From Bdellovibrionaceae bacterium UBA2316 (GTDB lineage: Bacteria > Bdellovibrionota > Bdellovibrionia > Bdellovibrionales > Bdellovibrionaceae): DNA of 8,858 nucleotides. The position numbers and the translations under genes were made by a program. Shown here piece after piece: positions 1-6,426 of the stretch (the stretch's first letter is position 1; each line of letters starts with the position of its first letter). The stretch is from assembly GCA_002345205.1 (NCBI GenBank), contig DDVI01000137.1, forward strand, positions 1 through 8,858, given 5' to 3'. The notes below the pieces were generated by a model. It was not told the origin of the DNA, made no database searches, and was given only the letters and a program-made list of their open reading frames with translations.

Positions 1-184
1 GCCCCCTCTCGTCGTGTTTTTGTTGCGCAACCGCCTCCCCCCTGCCCCTTGGGCCTTGCAATTACCCCAATCTTTTATTGAAAATCTGACTCTTTTTGGG
101 ATCTATGCAAAATCCCTGCAAATAGGGCCGACAGAGTCGCGGGCCTATTGTGGGTGGCCAATAAAAGTGGTAAAACAGCGACCT
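1..184. other. Upstream region without a confident gene
   Basis: The reading frame of the HAD-like gene stays open from the window's left edge through this stretch, but the peptide it would encode shows no recognisable domain and is proline- and cysteine-containing in a way unlike the rest of the protein. The first 60 bases are rich in C runs. A -35-like TTGAAA lies at 78-83, with weak -10-like sequence around 101-109. A short imperfect hairpin (ATAGG at 122-126 with CCTAT at 144-148) could form in a leader transcript. I see no terminator, tRNA or repeat. It most probably carries the promoter and leader of the next gene. Confidence 0.35.
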
Positions 185-1057
185 ATGAAGTCCACTCAAC
201 TTGAATTCTCTATCCAGCGGCCAAAAGAAGAGGACCGCAATTTCCATAAAGGTGGACGTAGTTTTTATTTCTTTGATTTTGATGATAACATTGCCTGCTT
301 AACAACACCGTTAATTCTGTTTCATAAGTCTACGGGTGCGGAATTGTCTTTATCTAGTCAAGAGTGGGCATTGGCGCATTCGATGATTGGAAAATCAGGC
401 GCGTATGAAGACTATGAAATTCGTTATGATGATAAAGAAGGAACATTTAAACATTTCCGTGATCAAGAAATTCATGAGTTAGAAAAGCTAGGTAGAAAAA
501 ATCAAGTATTTGAAAGTGATGTGGCCCATATTTTGGGTCTATCAGACTTGGAATGGAAAGGGCCGTCGTGGGATTGCTTTTACCATTCGGTGTTTAATCA
601 AAGACCGATCTCTATTATCACAGCTCGCGGTCACGGCCCTGAGACGATTAAGAAAGGGATCGGACTTTTCGTTGATCACGGCTGGTTAAATCAAACTCCA
701 AATTATCTAACAGTGTACCCAGTCTCCAACACGAATGTTCGTATTGAGTTGGGTGATGGTCATCAGAAACTTGGTGTTGCAGAACTTAAACAACGGGCCA
801 TCAGAAATAGCGTTTTAAAGGCTTTTCAGGTTTATGGTTACAGTGATCATCATCGTTTTGGTATGAGTGACGACGATCCTAAAAATTTACATCTTATCAT
901 TGAAGAAATGACGTCGCTTAAGAAGCAATTTCCAAAAATTTGTTTCTTTGTAATCGAGACATTTAATAATCGATTTGTGAAACATGAAATTATTGAATCC
1001 AAGGTACAGTCAGATTACTTAAAAAATAGTTCAGAACAGCTTCCCCTGCTGAAGTAA
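185..1057 (+). CDS. HAD-superfamily hydrolase-like protein, unknown substrate
   Basis: This 290-residue cytosolic protein has the ordered motifs of a haloacid dehalogenase (HAD) phosphohydrolase. Motif I is FFDFDDN at residues 29-35, giving the nucleophile and acid/base pair D31/D33. Motif II is SIITARG at 143-149 with T146. Motif IV is SDDDPKN at 228-234, which would bind magnesium. A lysine between motifs II and IV (K195, K202 or K212) could serve as motif III. The roughly 110 residues between motifs I and II form a large cap-like insert. The usual DxDGT is changed to DFDDN, as in some less studied HAD groups. There is no signal peptide or membrane segment. I chose the ATG at 185 because the protein becomes HAD-like soon after it. 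No clear Shine-Dalgarno precedes it, and an in-frame GTG at 167 behind GGGTGG is an alternative. The fold is fairly sure; the substrate is unknown. Confidence 0.72.
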   Translation: MKSTQLEFSIQRPKEEDRNFHKGGRSFYFFDFDDNIACLTTPLILFHKSTGAELSLSSQEWALAHSMIGKSGAYEDYEIRYDDKEGTFKHFRDQEIHELEKLGRKNQVFESDVAHILGLSDLEWKGPSWDCFYHSVFNQRPISIITARGHGPETIKKGIGLFVDHGWLNQTPNYLTVYPVSNTNVRIELGDGHQKLGVAELKQRAIRNSVLKAFQVYGYSDHHRFGMSDDDPKNLHLIIEEMTSLKKQFPKICFFVIETFNNRFVKHEIIESKVQSDYLKNSSEQLPLLK

Positions 1058-1075
1058 CATAATTTTTCTCATTTT
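1030..1075 (+). terminator. Possible intrinsic terminator after the HAD-like gene
   Basis: TTCAG (1030-1034) pairs with CTGAA (1049-1053), with an inner CAG/CTG step (1037-1039 with 1046-1048) and a six-base loop. A T-rich run (TTTTT, then TTTT) follows from 1063. The stem overlaps the last codons and the T run begins about nine bases after it, so the fit to a canonical terminator is only fair. Confidence 0.35.
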
Positions 1076-1188
1076 AAACCGAACATCCAGCCTGGGTATA
1101 CGCACACTAAAAACCCTTACAAAGGGCTGTAAACTAATTTAGACTTAACTGTGGTAGGTAATAACCGATAACTACTAATAAGTCCTAA

Positions 1189-1200
1189 TATAATAAGGGG
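1189..1200 (+). promoter_or_regulatory. Shine-Dalgarno and TATAAT sequence upstream of prc
   Basis: AAGGGG at 1195-1200 sits six bases before the ATG at 1207 and is a good ribosome binding site that fixes the start. A perfect TATAAT lies just before it at 1189-1194, but using it as a -10 would place the transcript start after the ribosome site, and no -35 is spaced for it. The 149-base gap before prc is AT-rich with several TAATAA units. The true promoter may lie around 1140-1172 (TTAACT at 1145, GATAAC at 1167, 16-base spacer), which is weak. Confidence 0.4.
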
Positions 1201-1206
1201 AACTCC

Positions 1207-3240
1207 ATGAGATTACTTTTGTCGCTAGTAACAGTTTTGACCTTTTCAGACGTGTTATGGGCCCAAAAAAAAGCAGACATTGAAGAAATAAAACGTCCGA
1301 CGGGCGCGATTGCCTTTGCCAAGAAAGACAATAGTTTAGAGTGTCGTTACTTGACGATGATCGAAGACGGATTTCTGCGTTATCATGTGAAGTACACGAA
1401 GCGTGATAAAGAATTAGAAAATCAAGTGATCGATCAACACCTTAAAAAATTAGATCCATCAAAAATATACTTTACACAAGAAGACGCGGATAGAGTAAAA
1501 GACATGATGAAGGGACTTTTCGAAAAAACGAAAAAGAATGATTGTGACTTTTTAGTAGAAGCGCAAAATCTTTTAGTAAAACGAATTCAAGAGCGAGCTG
1601 AATTTGCGAAGAAATTCTTAGGTAAAGACTATAAGTTTGACGACAAAACTGAGTTCACATTTGATCCTGATCAAAAGAAATATCCTAAAAACGCAGATGA
1701 AGCGAATGACTTCTTGAAAAAATATATTCACTTTCAAATCTCAAACTACATGGCGACAGATATGAAAATTGAAGAAGCCAAAGATCGCGTTAAAAAGAAT
1801 TATGAATTGGCAATCAAGCGTTTAAACGAAACATCAATTGATGATCTGTACTCTGGATACCTAGATAGCTTCGCGCGAGCACTCGATCCACATTCAAGCT
1901 TCTTTTCTAAAGATGTGTTAAGCGATTTCCAAATCCAAATGAGTTTATCTTTGGAAGGTATCGGCGCGACATTATCTAGTGAAAATGGTTTCACAGTTGT
2001 TGAACAATTAGTTCCAGGTGGTGCCGCTGCTAAGTCGGGTTTAGTTGAGCCGCAAGATAAAATCATCGCTGTTGGCCAAGAAAAAGGCGAGATGGAAAAC
2101 GTGATTGATATGGATCTTAAAGATGTAGTTAAAAAGATCCGTGGTCCTAAGAACACGAAAGTGCGTTTAACGGTTTTACGTAAAGCGGGTGATGGTAAAT
2201 CTAGAAAAGATATCACTTTAACTCGAGACAAAGTTAATTTAGAAGACGAAGCCGCTAATATTCACTTCATCGATAAAGAAGTGGGTGGTCAGAAGAAGAA
2301 ATTGGGTATCATCAATTTACCTTCATTCTATGCAGATTCAAAAAGTGGTGGTCGTAGTGCGGCTACGGACTTGAAAAAATTGTTAAAACAAGCTCGAGAT
2401 CAAAAAGCGGACGGTATCGTATTAGATTTATCTAATAATGGTGGTGGTAGCCTTGATGACGCTGTCAGAATTGCGGGTCTATTTTTTAAGACGGGTAACG
2501 TAGTCAAACAATCAAGCAAAACGGAAGGCCGTGAACAGATTCTAGAAGACGAAGATGCTATGGTTGATTGGTCTGGACCATTAGTTGTATTGACGTCAAG
2601 AATCAGCGCTTCGGCATCTGAAATTGTGTCGGGTACACTTCAAGATTATAAACGCGCGGTTATCGTTGGTGGCGACCACACCTTTGGTAAGGGCTCTGTA
2701 CAAAGCGTATTGCCAATTCCAGGTGATTTAGGTGCGATCAAGGTAACGGTAGGGATGTTCTTTATTCCTGGTGGTAATTCAACTCAACACCGTGGTGTTG
2801 ATGCGGATGTAGTATTGCCCGGGCCATATTCGACAGACGATATCGGTGAGAAGTCATTAGATTACTCGTTGCCACCTAAAAAGATCGAGTCATTTGTTTC
2901 CAAAGAAGCCTACGTAATGGACGGTGCGGAATCTTGGAAAGAAGTTAAGTCAGACTGGATCAAAAATTTAAAAGAAAAGTCATCGGCTCGAGTTGAAAAA
3001 AATACCGAGTTTAAGAAAATTGTCGAAGATTTAAAGAAGTCTAAAGATAAAGGCAAAGTGATCAAAGTAGCCGATATCTTGAAAGAGAAAGACAAAAACG
3101 AAAAAGAGAAAAAGAAGAAAAAGTTCTCTAAAGATGAAAAAACTAAAGAATACTTAAAACGTCAGGATATCCAAGAAGCGTCTCAAGTATTGTTAGATCT
3201 AATTCAGCTACAAACTGATAAATTATTATCTCAGAAGTAA
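1207..3240 (+). CDS. prc: Tail-specific (C-terminal processing) protease, Prc type
   Basis: This 677-residue periplasmic serine protease belongs to family S41A. The family cleaves proteins near their C termini; in E. coli, Prc trims FtsI and cell-wall hydrolases. The N terminus is a signal peptide with probable cleavage after A19 (VLWA/Q). In order come a tail-specific-protease N-terminal domain (about 40-235), a PDZ domain (about 240-340, starting near LEGIGATLS), the S41 catalytic domain (about 360-540) and a helical C-terminal domain (about 560-677). The Ser-Lys catalytic centre is visible by alignment with E. coli Prc: S469 in SASASE, D480 in LQDYKR, and K495 in TFGKGSVQ. The LDLSNNGGGSLDDAV loop (407-420) is also typical. 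Length is close to E. coli Prc (about 680). The C-terminal domain contains a very lysine-rich stretch (about 608-651). No NlpI-like adaptor gene is nearby. The gene appears intact and monocistronic. Confidence 0.95.
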   Translation: MRLLLSLVTVLTFSDVLWAQKKADIEEIKRPTGAIAFAKKDNSLECRYLTMIEDGFLRYHVKYTKRDKELENQVIDQHLKKLDPSKIYFTQEDADRVKDMMKGLFEKTKKNDCDFLVEAQNLLVKRIQERAEFAKKFLGKDYKFDDKTEFTFDPDQKKYPKNADEANDFLKKYIHFQISNYMATDMKIEEAKDRVKKNYELAIKRLNETSIDDLYSGYLDSFARALDPHSSFFSKDVLSDFQIQMSLSLEGIGATLSSENGFTVVEQLVPGGAAAKSGLVEPQDKIIAVGQEKGEMENVIDMDLKDVVKKIRGPKNTKVRLTVLRKAGDGKSRKDITLTRDKVNLEDEAANIHFIDKEVGGQKKKLGIINLPSFYADSKSGGRSAATDLKKLLKQARDQKADGIVLDLSNNGGGSLDDAVRIAGLFFKTGNVVKQSSKTEGREQILEDEDAMVDWSGPLVVLTSRISASASEIVSGTLQDYKRAVIVGGDHTFGKGSVQSVLPIPGDLGAIKVTVGMFFIPGGNSTQHRGVDADVVLPGPYSTDDIGEKSLDYSLPPKKIESFVSKEAYVMDGAESWKEVKSDWIKNLKEKSSARVEKNTEFKKIVEDLKKSKDKGKVIKVADILKEKDKNEKEKKKKKFSKDEKTKEYLKRQDIQEASQVLLDLIQLQTDKLLSQK

Positions 3241-3250
3241 AATAAAGCTA

Positions 3251-3282
3251 ATTGGGAGCGCCCTTCTGAGGCAGCTCCCAAT
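3251..3282 (+). terminator. Strong hairpin after prc
   Basis: A perfect nine-base inverted repeat, ATTGGGAGC (3251-3259) and GCTCCCAAT (3274-3282), encloses a 14-base loop that can pair further (GCC with GGC). It begins 11 bases after the prc stop. No T run follows (the next bases are CATCCATCCC), so it may act as an RNA 3'-end stabiliser or a non-canonical terminator. Confidence 0.55.
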
Positions 3283-3312
3283 CATCCATCCCATCCGAAT
3301 CTGAACTCAATC

Positions 3313-3341
3313 CTGACAGAACAAAATAGCGGTTTTTTAAG
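3313..3341 (+). promoter_or_regulatory. Candidate promoter of the E1/methyltransferase operon
   Basis: CTGACA (3313-3318, five of six bases to the -35 consensus) is followed after 17 bases by TTTAAG (3336-3341, four of six to the -10). The start would be near 3348, leaving a leader of about 150 bases before the ATG at 3498. The rest of the 257-base gap after prc holds only the hairpin at 3251-3282 and an open in-frame stretch discussed with the E1 alpha gene. Confidence 0.35.
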
Positions 3342-3497
3342 CAGTTCCCACATGCCTAGAGTGTGTTTTCTAGTCGACTTCCTTTAGGTTTTAGATTAAA
3401 AAATGGGGCATGGGGGGCCTTCTTGAGTTATTCAAAAACGACGTCATCGAAGTCTAATTCTGCCAAGGCAGAAGCAAAGAAAAAAAGCCTAATCAAA

Positions 3498-4553
3498 ATG
3501 AGCAGTAAAAAAGCACCAGCCACTGCTAAGTCTGTAAAATCAAGCGCAAGCAGTCAGTCATTAGGACAACTATCAGATAAAACTCTGATTCAGATGTTAG
3601 ATTTGATGATCAAGTCCCGCGTACTTGAGGAGCGCTTAATTAAAATCTATCGTGCGGGCGAGTCTTATTTTTGGATTGGCGGACCTGGTGAAGAAGCTTG
3701 GGGGGTACCGATTGGTTTACTTGCCAATAAAGGCCAAGGCGTAAAGCACGATTTCTTGCACCTTCATTATCGTTGTACGCCGACTTTGATAGCTATGGGT
3801 ATGCCGATGAAAGATTCCATTCGCTTAATGATGAATCGCGTGACTGATCCCTCTACTGGCGGAAGAAATTTCTCTAATCACTATTGTATTCCCGAAATGA
3901 ATATTGCGCCGGTGACGTCTCCTATAGGTGTTCAATATGGTATTGCGTTAGGTACGGCACATGCTCAAAAGCGAGCTGGTGCTAAAGCTATTAGCATTGT
4001 GACGGGTGGTGATGCTGGAACGGCCGAGGGCGATTTTGCGAGCTGCTTGATCTGGGCATCTCGTAAAGATAATGAGCTTCCAATGCTGATCACTGTGCAA
4101 AATAACTACTGGGGTATTTCAACTTCCTACGAAGGCCAGCATGGTGAAACAAATATTGCTGATCGCGCGCGCGGATTTAACATTCGTTCACGTGTAGTAA
4201 ATGGGAATGATCCTGTGGAATCGTACATCGCTTTAAAAGAAGAGATGGACTATATCCGCAAAACAGGCAAGCCAAGCTTTATTGAAGCTAAGGTATCACG
4301 TCTCTATGGTCACTCATCAGCAAGTGGTGCGAACCTAGTGACTAGCGAAGAAGATTGCATTAAGAGCTTCTCGGATAAATTAGTATCGAAAAAAATCATT
4401 ACAGAAAAAGAAGTTAAAGCGATCTGGTCAGGCTATGAAGAGGAAGCTTTGCGCGCGACAGAAGAAGCGCGTGGTGAAGGTTCCCCGACTTCAGAATCAA
4501 TTTGGGATCATGTATTTGCAGACAACGAAAATAGCGACTGGAGAAAATTCTAA
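3498..4553 (+). CDS. 2-oxoacid dehydrogenase E1 component, alpha subunit (branched-chain type)
   Basis: The 351-residue cytosolic protein is the thiamine diphosphate-binding half of an alpha2beta2 E1, which decarboxylates a 2-oxoacid and passes the acyl group to the lipoyl E2. Visible landmarks are IGGPGEEA (60-67), HYR (90-92, cofactor-contacting Tyr-Arg), GRNFSNHY (122-129), TSPIGVQ (140-146), the diphosphate/metal motif GDA...NN (171-173 and 202-203) with EGDF at 177-180, and RLYGHSSASG (268-277), matching the human BCKDH phosphorylation-loop region. The TSPIGVQ and GHSS features resemble branched-chain E1 alpha more than pyruvate E1 alpha. The motif reads GDA instead of GDG, and 28 residues separate it from NN. 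The start at 3498 is uncertain: no good Shine-Dalgarno precedes it, and the Ser/Lys/Ala-rich tail continues upstream in frame, with TTG at 3423 behind a G6 run or GTG at 3363 as alternatives. The gene overlaps the beta gene by one base. Confidence 0.88.
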   Translation: MSSKKAPATAKSVKSSASSQSLGQLSDKTLIQMLDLMIKSRVLEERLIKIYRAGESYFWIGGPGEEAWGVPIGLLANKGQGVKHDFLHLHYRCTPTLIAMGMPMKDSIRLMMNRVTDPSTGGRNFSNHYCIPEMNIAPVTSPIGVQYGIALGTAHAQKRAGAKAISIVTGGDAGTAEGDFASCLIWASRKDNELPMLITVQNNYWGISTSYEGQHGETNIADRARGFNIRSRVVNGNDPVESYIALKEEMDYIRKTGKPSFIEAKVSRLYGHSSASGANLVTSEEDCIKSFSDKLVSKKIITEKEVKAIWSGYEEEALRATEEARGEGSPTSESIWDHVFADNENSDWRKF

Positions 4554-5608
4554 TGGCTAATATGGCTCAAGCGATTCGCCTCGCGCTTAATTACAGTGAA
4601 AAGAATTTGCAGCTTAAGGATGTTTTCGGCCAGGACGTTGGCGCTCCTCTTGGCGGTGTGTTTACGGCGACTCAAGGCTTAAAAACATCTTGGAATACTC
4701 CGCTTGATGAACGTGGTATTATCAGCATGGCGATGGGTATCGCTATGGCTGGTGATCGTTGCGTAGCAGAGATCCAGTTCTGTGACTATATTTTCAATAC
4801 AATCGATTTATTAAAAATTGCTGGAAATACCCTTTGGTGTACGAACGGCCAATATAATTTGCCGATGACAGTGATGACTCCGGTAGGAGCGGGTATTCGT
4901 GGAAGCGTGTACCATTCGCACTCGTTTGATTCATGGGCTTCGCGTATCCAAGGGTGGAAGGTGGTAATGCCTTCCACACCTTTAGACGCGTACGGGTTGC
5001 TATTATCGGCGATCAAAGATCCTAATCCAGTTCTTTTCCTGAAACCAAAAGCGCTTATGCGTGTTCGTGGTGACGAATTGATTCCTGGTGAACCTTCAGA
5101 TGAAAAAGAATTAAAAATGCGTATCGACGCACCGATTGGTGATCGTTCGAAATGGAAAGCCGACTGGCCACAGACAACTGAATACCTAGTTGAAATCGGT
5201 AAAGGTAAAATCACGCGCCAAGGTGAGCAGATCACTGTAGTAAGCTGGGGTCGTCACTTGTTGTTAGCAAATGAAATTGCAGACGAATTAAAAGCGGACG
5301 GGGTTTCGGTTGAAGTAATCGATTTAAGATCAATTTACCCATACGATTGGGATATGATTAAGACTTCGGTCGCAAAAACTGGTCGTGTGTTAATTGTAAA
5401 TGAAGATACTGAAGTAACTAACTTTGGTGAGCATTTAATTTACAGAGTAGTTCAAGAATTATTCTACCAATTGTTGGCTCGTCCACGTTTGATTGCAGGT
5501 AAAAATGTTCCAGGTATTGGTCTACATCCAAATCTAGAAGATGCAACGGTTCCACAAAAAGCTGAAATCAAATCAGCGATTTTGGAAATTATCGAGGAAG
5601 TCCCTTAA
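4553..5608 (+). CDS. 2-oxoacid dehydrogenase E1 component, beta subunit (branched-chain type)
   Basis: This 351-residue partner of the alpha subunit has the transketolase-like pyrimidine-binding domain (about 1-180) followed by the transketolase C-terminal domain (about 205-345). Key signs are GQDVGAPLGGVF (26-37), DERGI (52-56) with E53 in the place of the invariant Glu that activates the thiamine ring, AEIQFCDYIF (72-81), which closely matches branched-chain E1 beta, and YHSHSFDSW (120-128) in the place of the usual HSQSPE. The common GEDV is GQDV here. The ATG at 4553 overlaps the alpha stop as TAATG, with GGAG at 4540-4543 nine bases upstream, which supports this start and translational coupling. 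The next gene overlaps in the same way. Together with the alpha subunit it should form the E1 enzyme; the lipoyl E2 and E3 must be encoded elsewhere. The substrate (branched-chain 2-oxoacids or pyruvate) cannot be settled from sequence. Confidence 0.92.
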   Translation: MANMAQAIRLALNYSEKNLQLKDVFGQDVGAPLGGVFTATQGLKTSWNTPLDERGIISMAMGIAMAGDRCVAEIQFCDYIFNTIDLLKIAGNTLWCTNGQYNLPMTVMTPVGAGIRGSVYHSHSFDSWASRIQGWKVVMPSTPLDAYGLLLSAIKDPNPVLFLKPKALMRVRGDELIPGEPSDEKELKMRIDAPIGDRSKWKADWPQTTEYLVEIGKGKITRQGEQITVVSWGRHLLLANEIADELKADGVSVEVIDLRSIYPYDWDMIKTSVAKTGRVLIVNEDTEVTNFGEHLIYRVVQELFYQLLARPRLIAGKNVPGIGLHPNLEDATVPQKAEIKSAILEIIEEVP

Positions 5609-6426
5609 TGAAGGGACTTAATAAACAACACAGAAAGACAGATCATCAAGTATTTGACAAGTACGACCTTTACACAAAAGCTGTGCAAAGTACTGAAGCT
5701 GATGTCGATTTTATTCATGATACCTACAAAGAATTAAAAGGCCGTGAAGCGCAGGTTCTGCGAGAAGACTTTTGCGGCACGTTCGCTTTATCGACAGAGT
5801 GGGTAAAGGCCGCAAAAACTCACAAAGCATTCGGTGTGGATTTAGATCCTGAGCCAATGGAATACGGTCGTTCCCATTACTTTGATAAACTAACACCCGA
5901 TCAGCAGAAACGTTTGATCCTGACGGAAGGTGACGTTCTTAAGGTAAATTTACCTAAGGCGGATGTTACAGTGGCCGTAAATTTTTCCTATTTTTTATTT
6001 AAGAAGCGCGAGCAATTAAAAGCTTATTTTAAAAAAGTGTTAGCGTCGCTTAATGATAGAGGTATTTTCATCGTAGATTGCTTTGGCGGTGGTCAGTGTC
6101 AAGACGCTATTGAAGATCGTATCAAACACAAAGGCTTTACTTATTTCTGGGATCAAACTGGTTTTGATCCGGTATCGAGTGAAGCAGTTTTTCACATCCA
6201 TTTCAAAATTGGAAATGGAGAGAAAATTGAGCGTGTGTTTACCTATGACTGGCGCATGTGGAGTATTCCAGAGCTTCGTGAAATTTTAGAAGAGGTGGGA
6301 TTCAAAAAAACCCATGTGTACTGGGAAGGTACAAACAAAGACGGTGGTGGAAATGGCGTGTTTACCCGCACCGAAAAAGGCGAATCCTGCTTATCATGGA
6401 TCGCCTATATTGTGAGTGAAAAGTAA
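5608..6426 (+). CDS. Class I SAM-dependent methyltransferase, unknown substrate
   Basis: The 272-residue cytosolic protein has a Rossmann-type methyltransferase fold. Motif I is the variant VLREDFCGTF (50-59), in which DFCGT replaces the usual GxGxG. It is followed by the acidic strand end GVDLD (76-80), a D109-containing EGD turn (107-109), NFSYFLF (125-131) in the motif IV position, and the GIFIVDCFGGG strand-loop (152-162). The C-terminal half (HKGFTYFWDQ at 174-183, FTYDWRMW at 211-218) is characteristic of a family seen in diverse bacteria, annotated only as a methyltransferase, whose substrate I do not know. The ATG overlaps the E1 beta stop as TAATG, and GAGGAAG at 5594-5600 is a strong ribosome site seven bases upstream. 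It is therefore the third gene of the E1 operon. Its 3' end carries what looks like the terminator of the convergent gene. Confidence 0.85.
   Translation: MKGLNKQHRKTDHQVFDKYDLYTKAVQSTEADVDFIHDTYKELKGREAQVLREDFCGTFALSTEWVKAAKTHKAFGVDLDPEPMEYGRSHYFDKLTPDQQKRLILTEGDVLKVNLPKADVTVAVNFSYFLFKKREQLKAYFKKVLASLNDRGIFIVDCFGGGQCQDAIEDRIKHKGFTYFWDQTGFDPVSSEAVFHIHFKIGNGEKIERVFTYDWRMWSIPELREILEEVGFKKTHVYWEGTNKDGGGNGVFTRTEKGESCLSWIAYIVSEK
6374..6405 (-). terminator. Intrinsic terminator of the convergent secreted-protein gene
   Basis: Read on the minus strand, GGCGATCC (6405-6398) pairs with GGATTCGCC (6387-6379) through eight base pairs and one bulged T, with a ten-base loop, and is followed directly by TTTTT (6378-6374). 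It starts 22 bases past the minus-strand stop codon at 6427. All of it lies inside the methyltransferase coding sequence. Confidence 0.65.

Noticed and set aside
14..184. Extension of the HAD-like protein to the GTG at 14 or beyond the window edge
   Set aside because: The added 57 residues look unlike the HAD fold, and no ribosome site precedes the GTG; the open frame is probably chance, though the window edge prevents certainty.
1109..1127. CCCTT-loop-AAGGG hairpin followed by TTTTT when read on the minus strand, like a terminator
   Set aside because: No minus-strand gene lies to its right (1207-3240 is prc on the plus strand), and the stem is only five pairs, so I do not annotate it.
1800..2231. 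143-residue minus-strand open frame inside prc
   Set aside because: It is fully opposite a conserved protease coding region including the PDZ domain and has no recognisable motif; it is a shadow frame.
4786..5235. 149-residue minus-strand open frame inside the E1 beta gene
   Set aside because: It is opposite conserved E1 beta sequence with no domain of its own.
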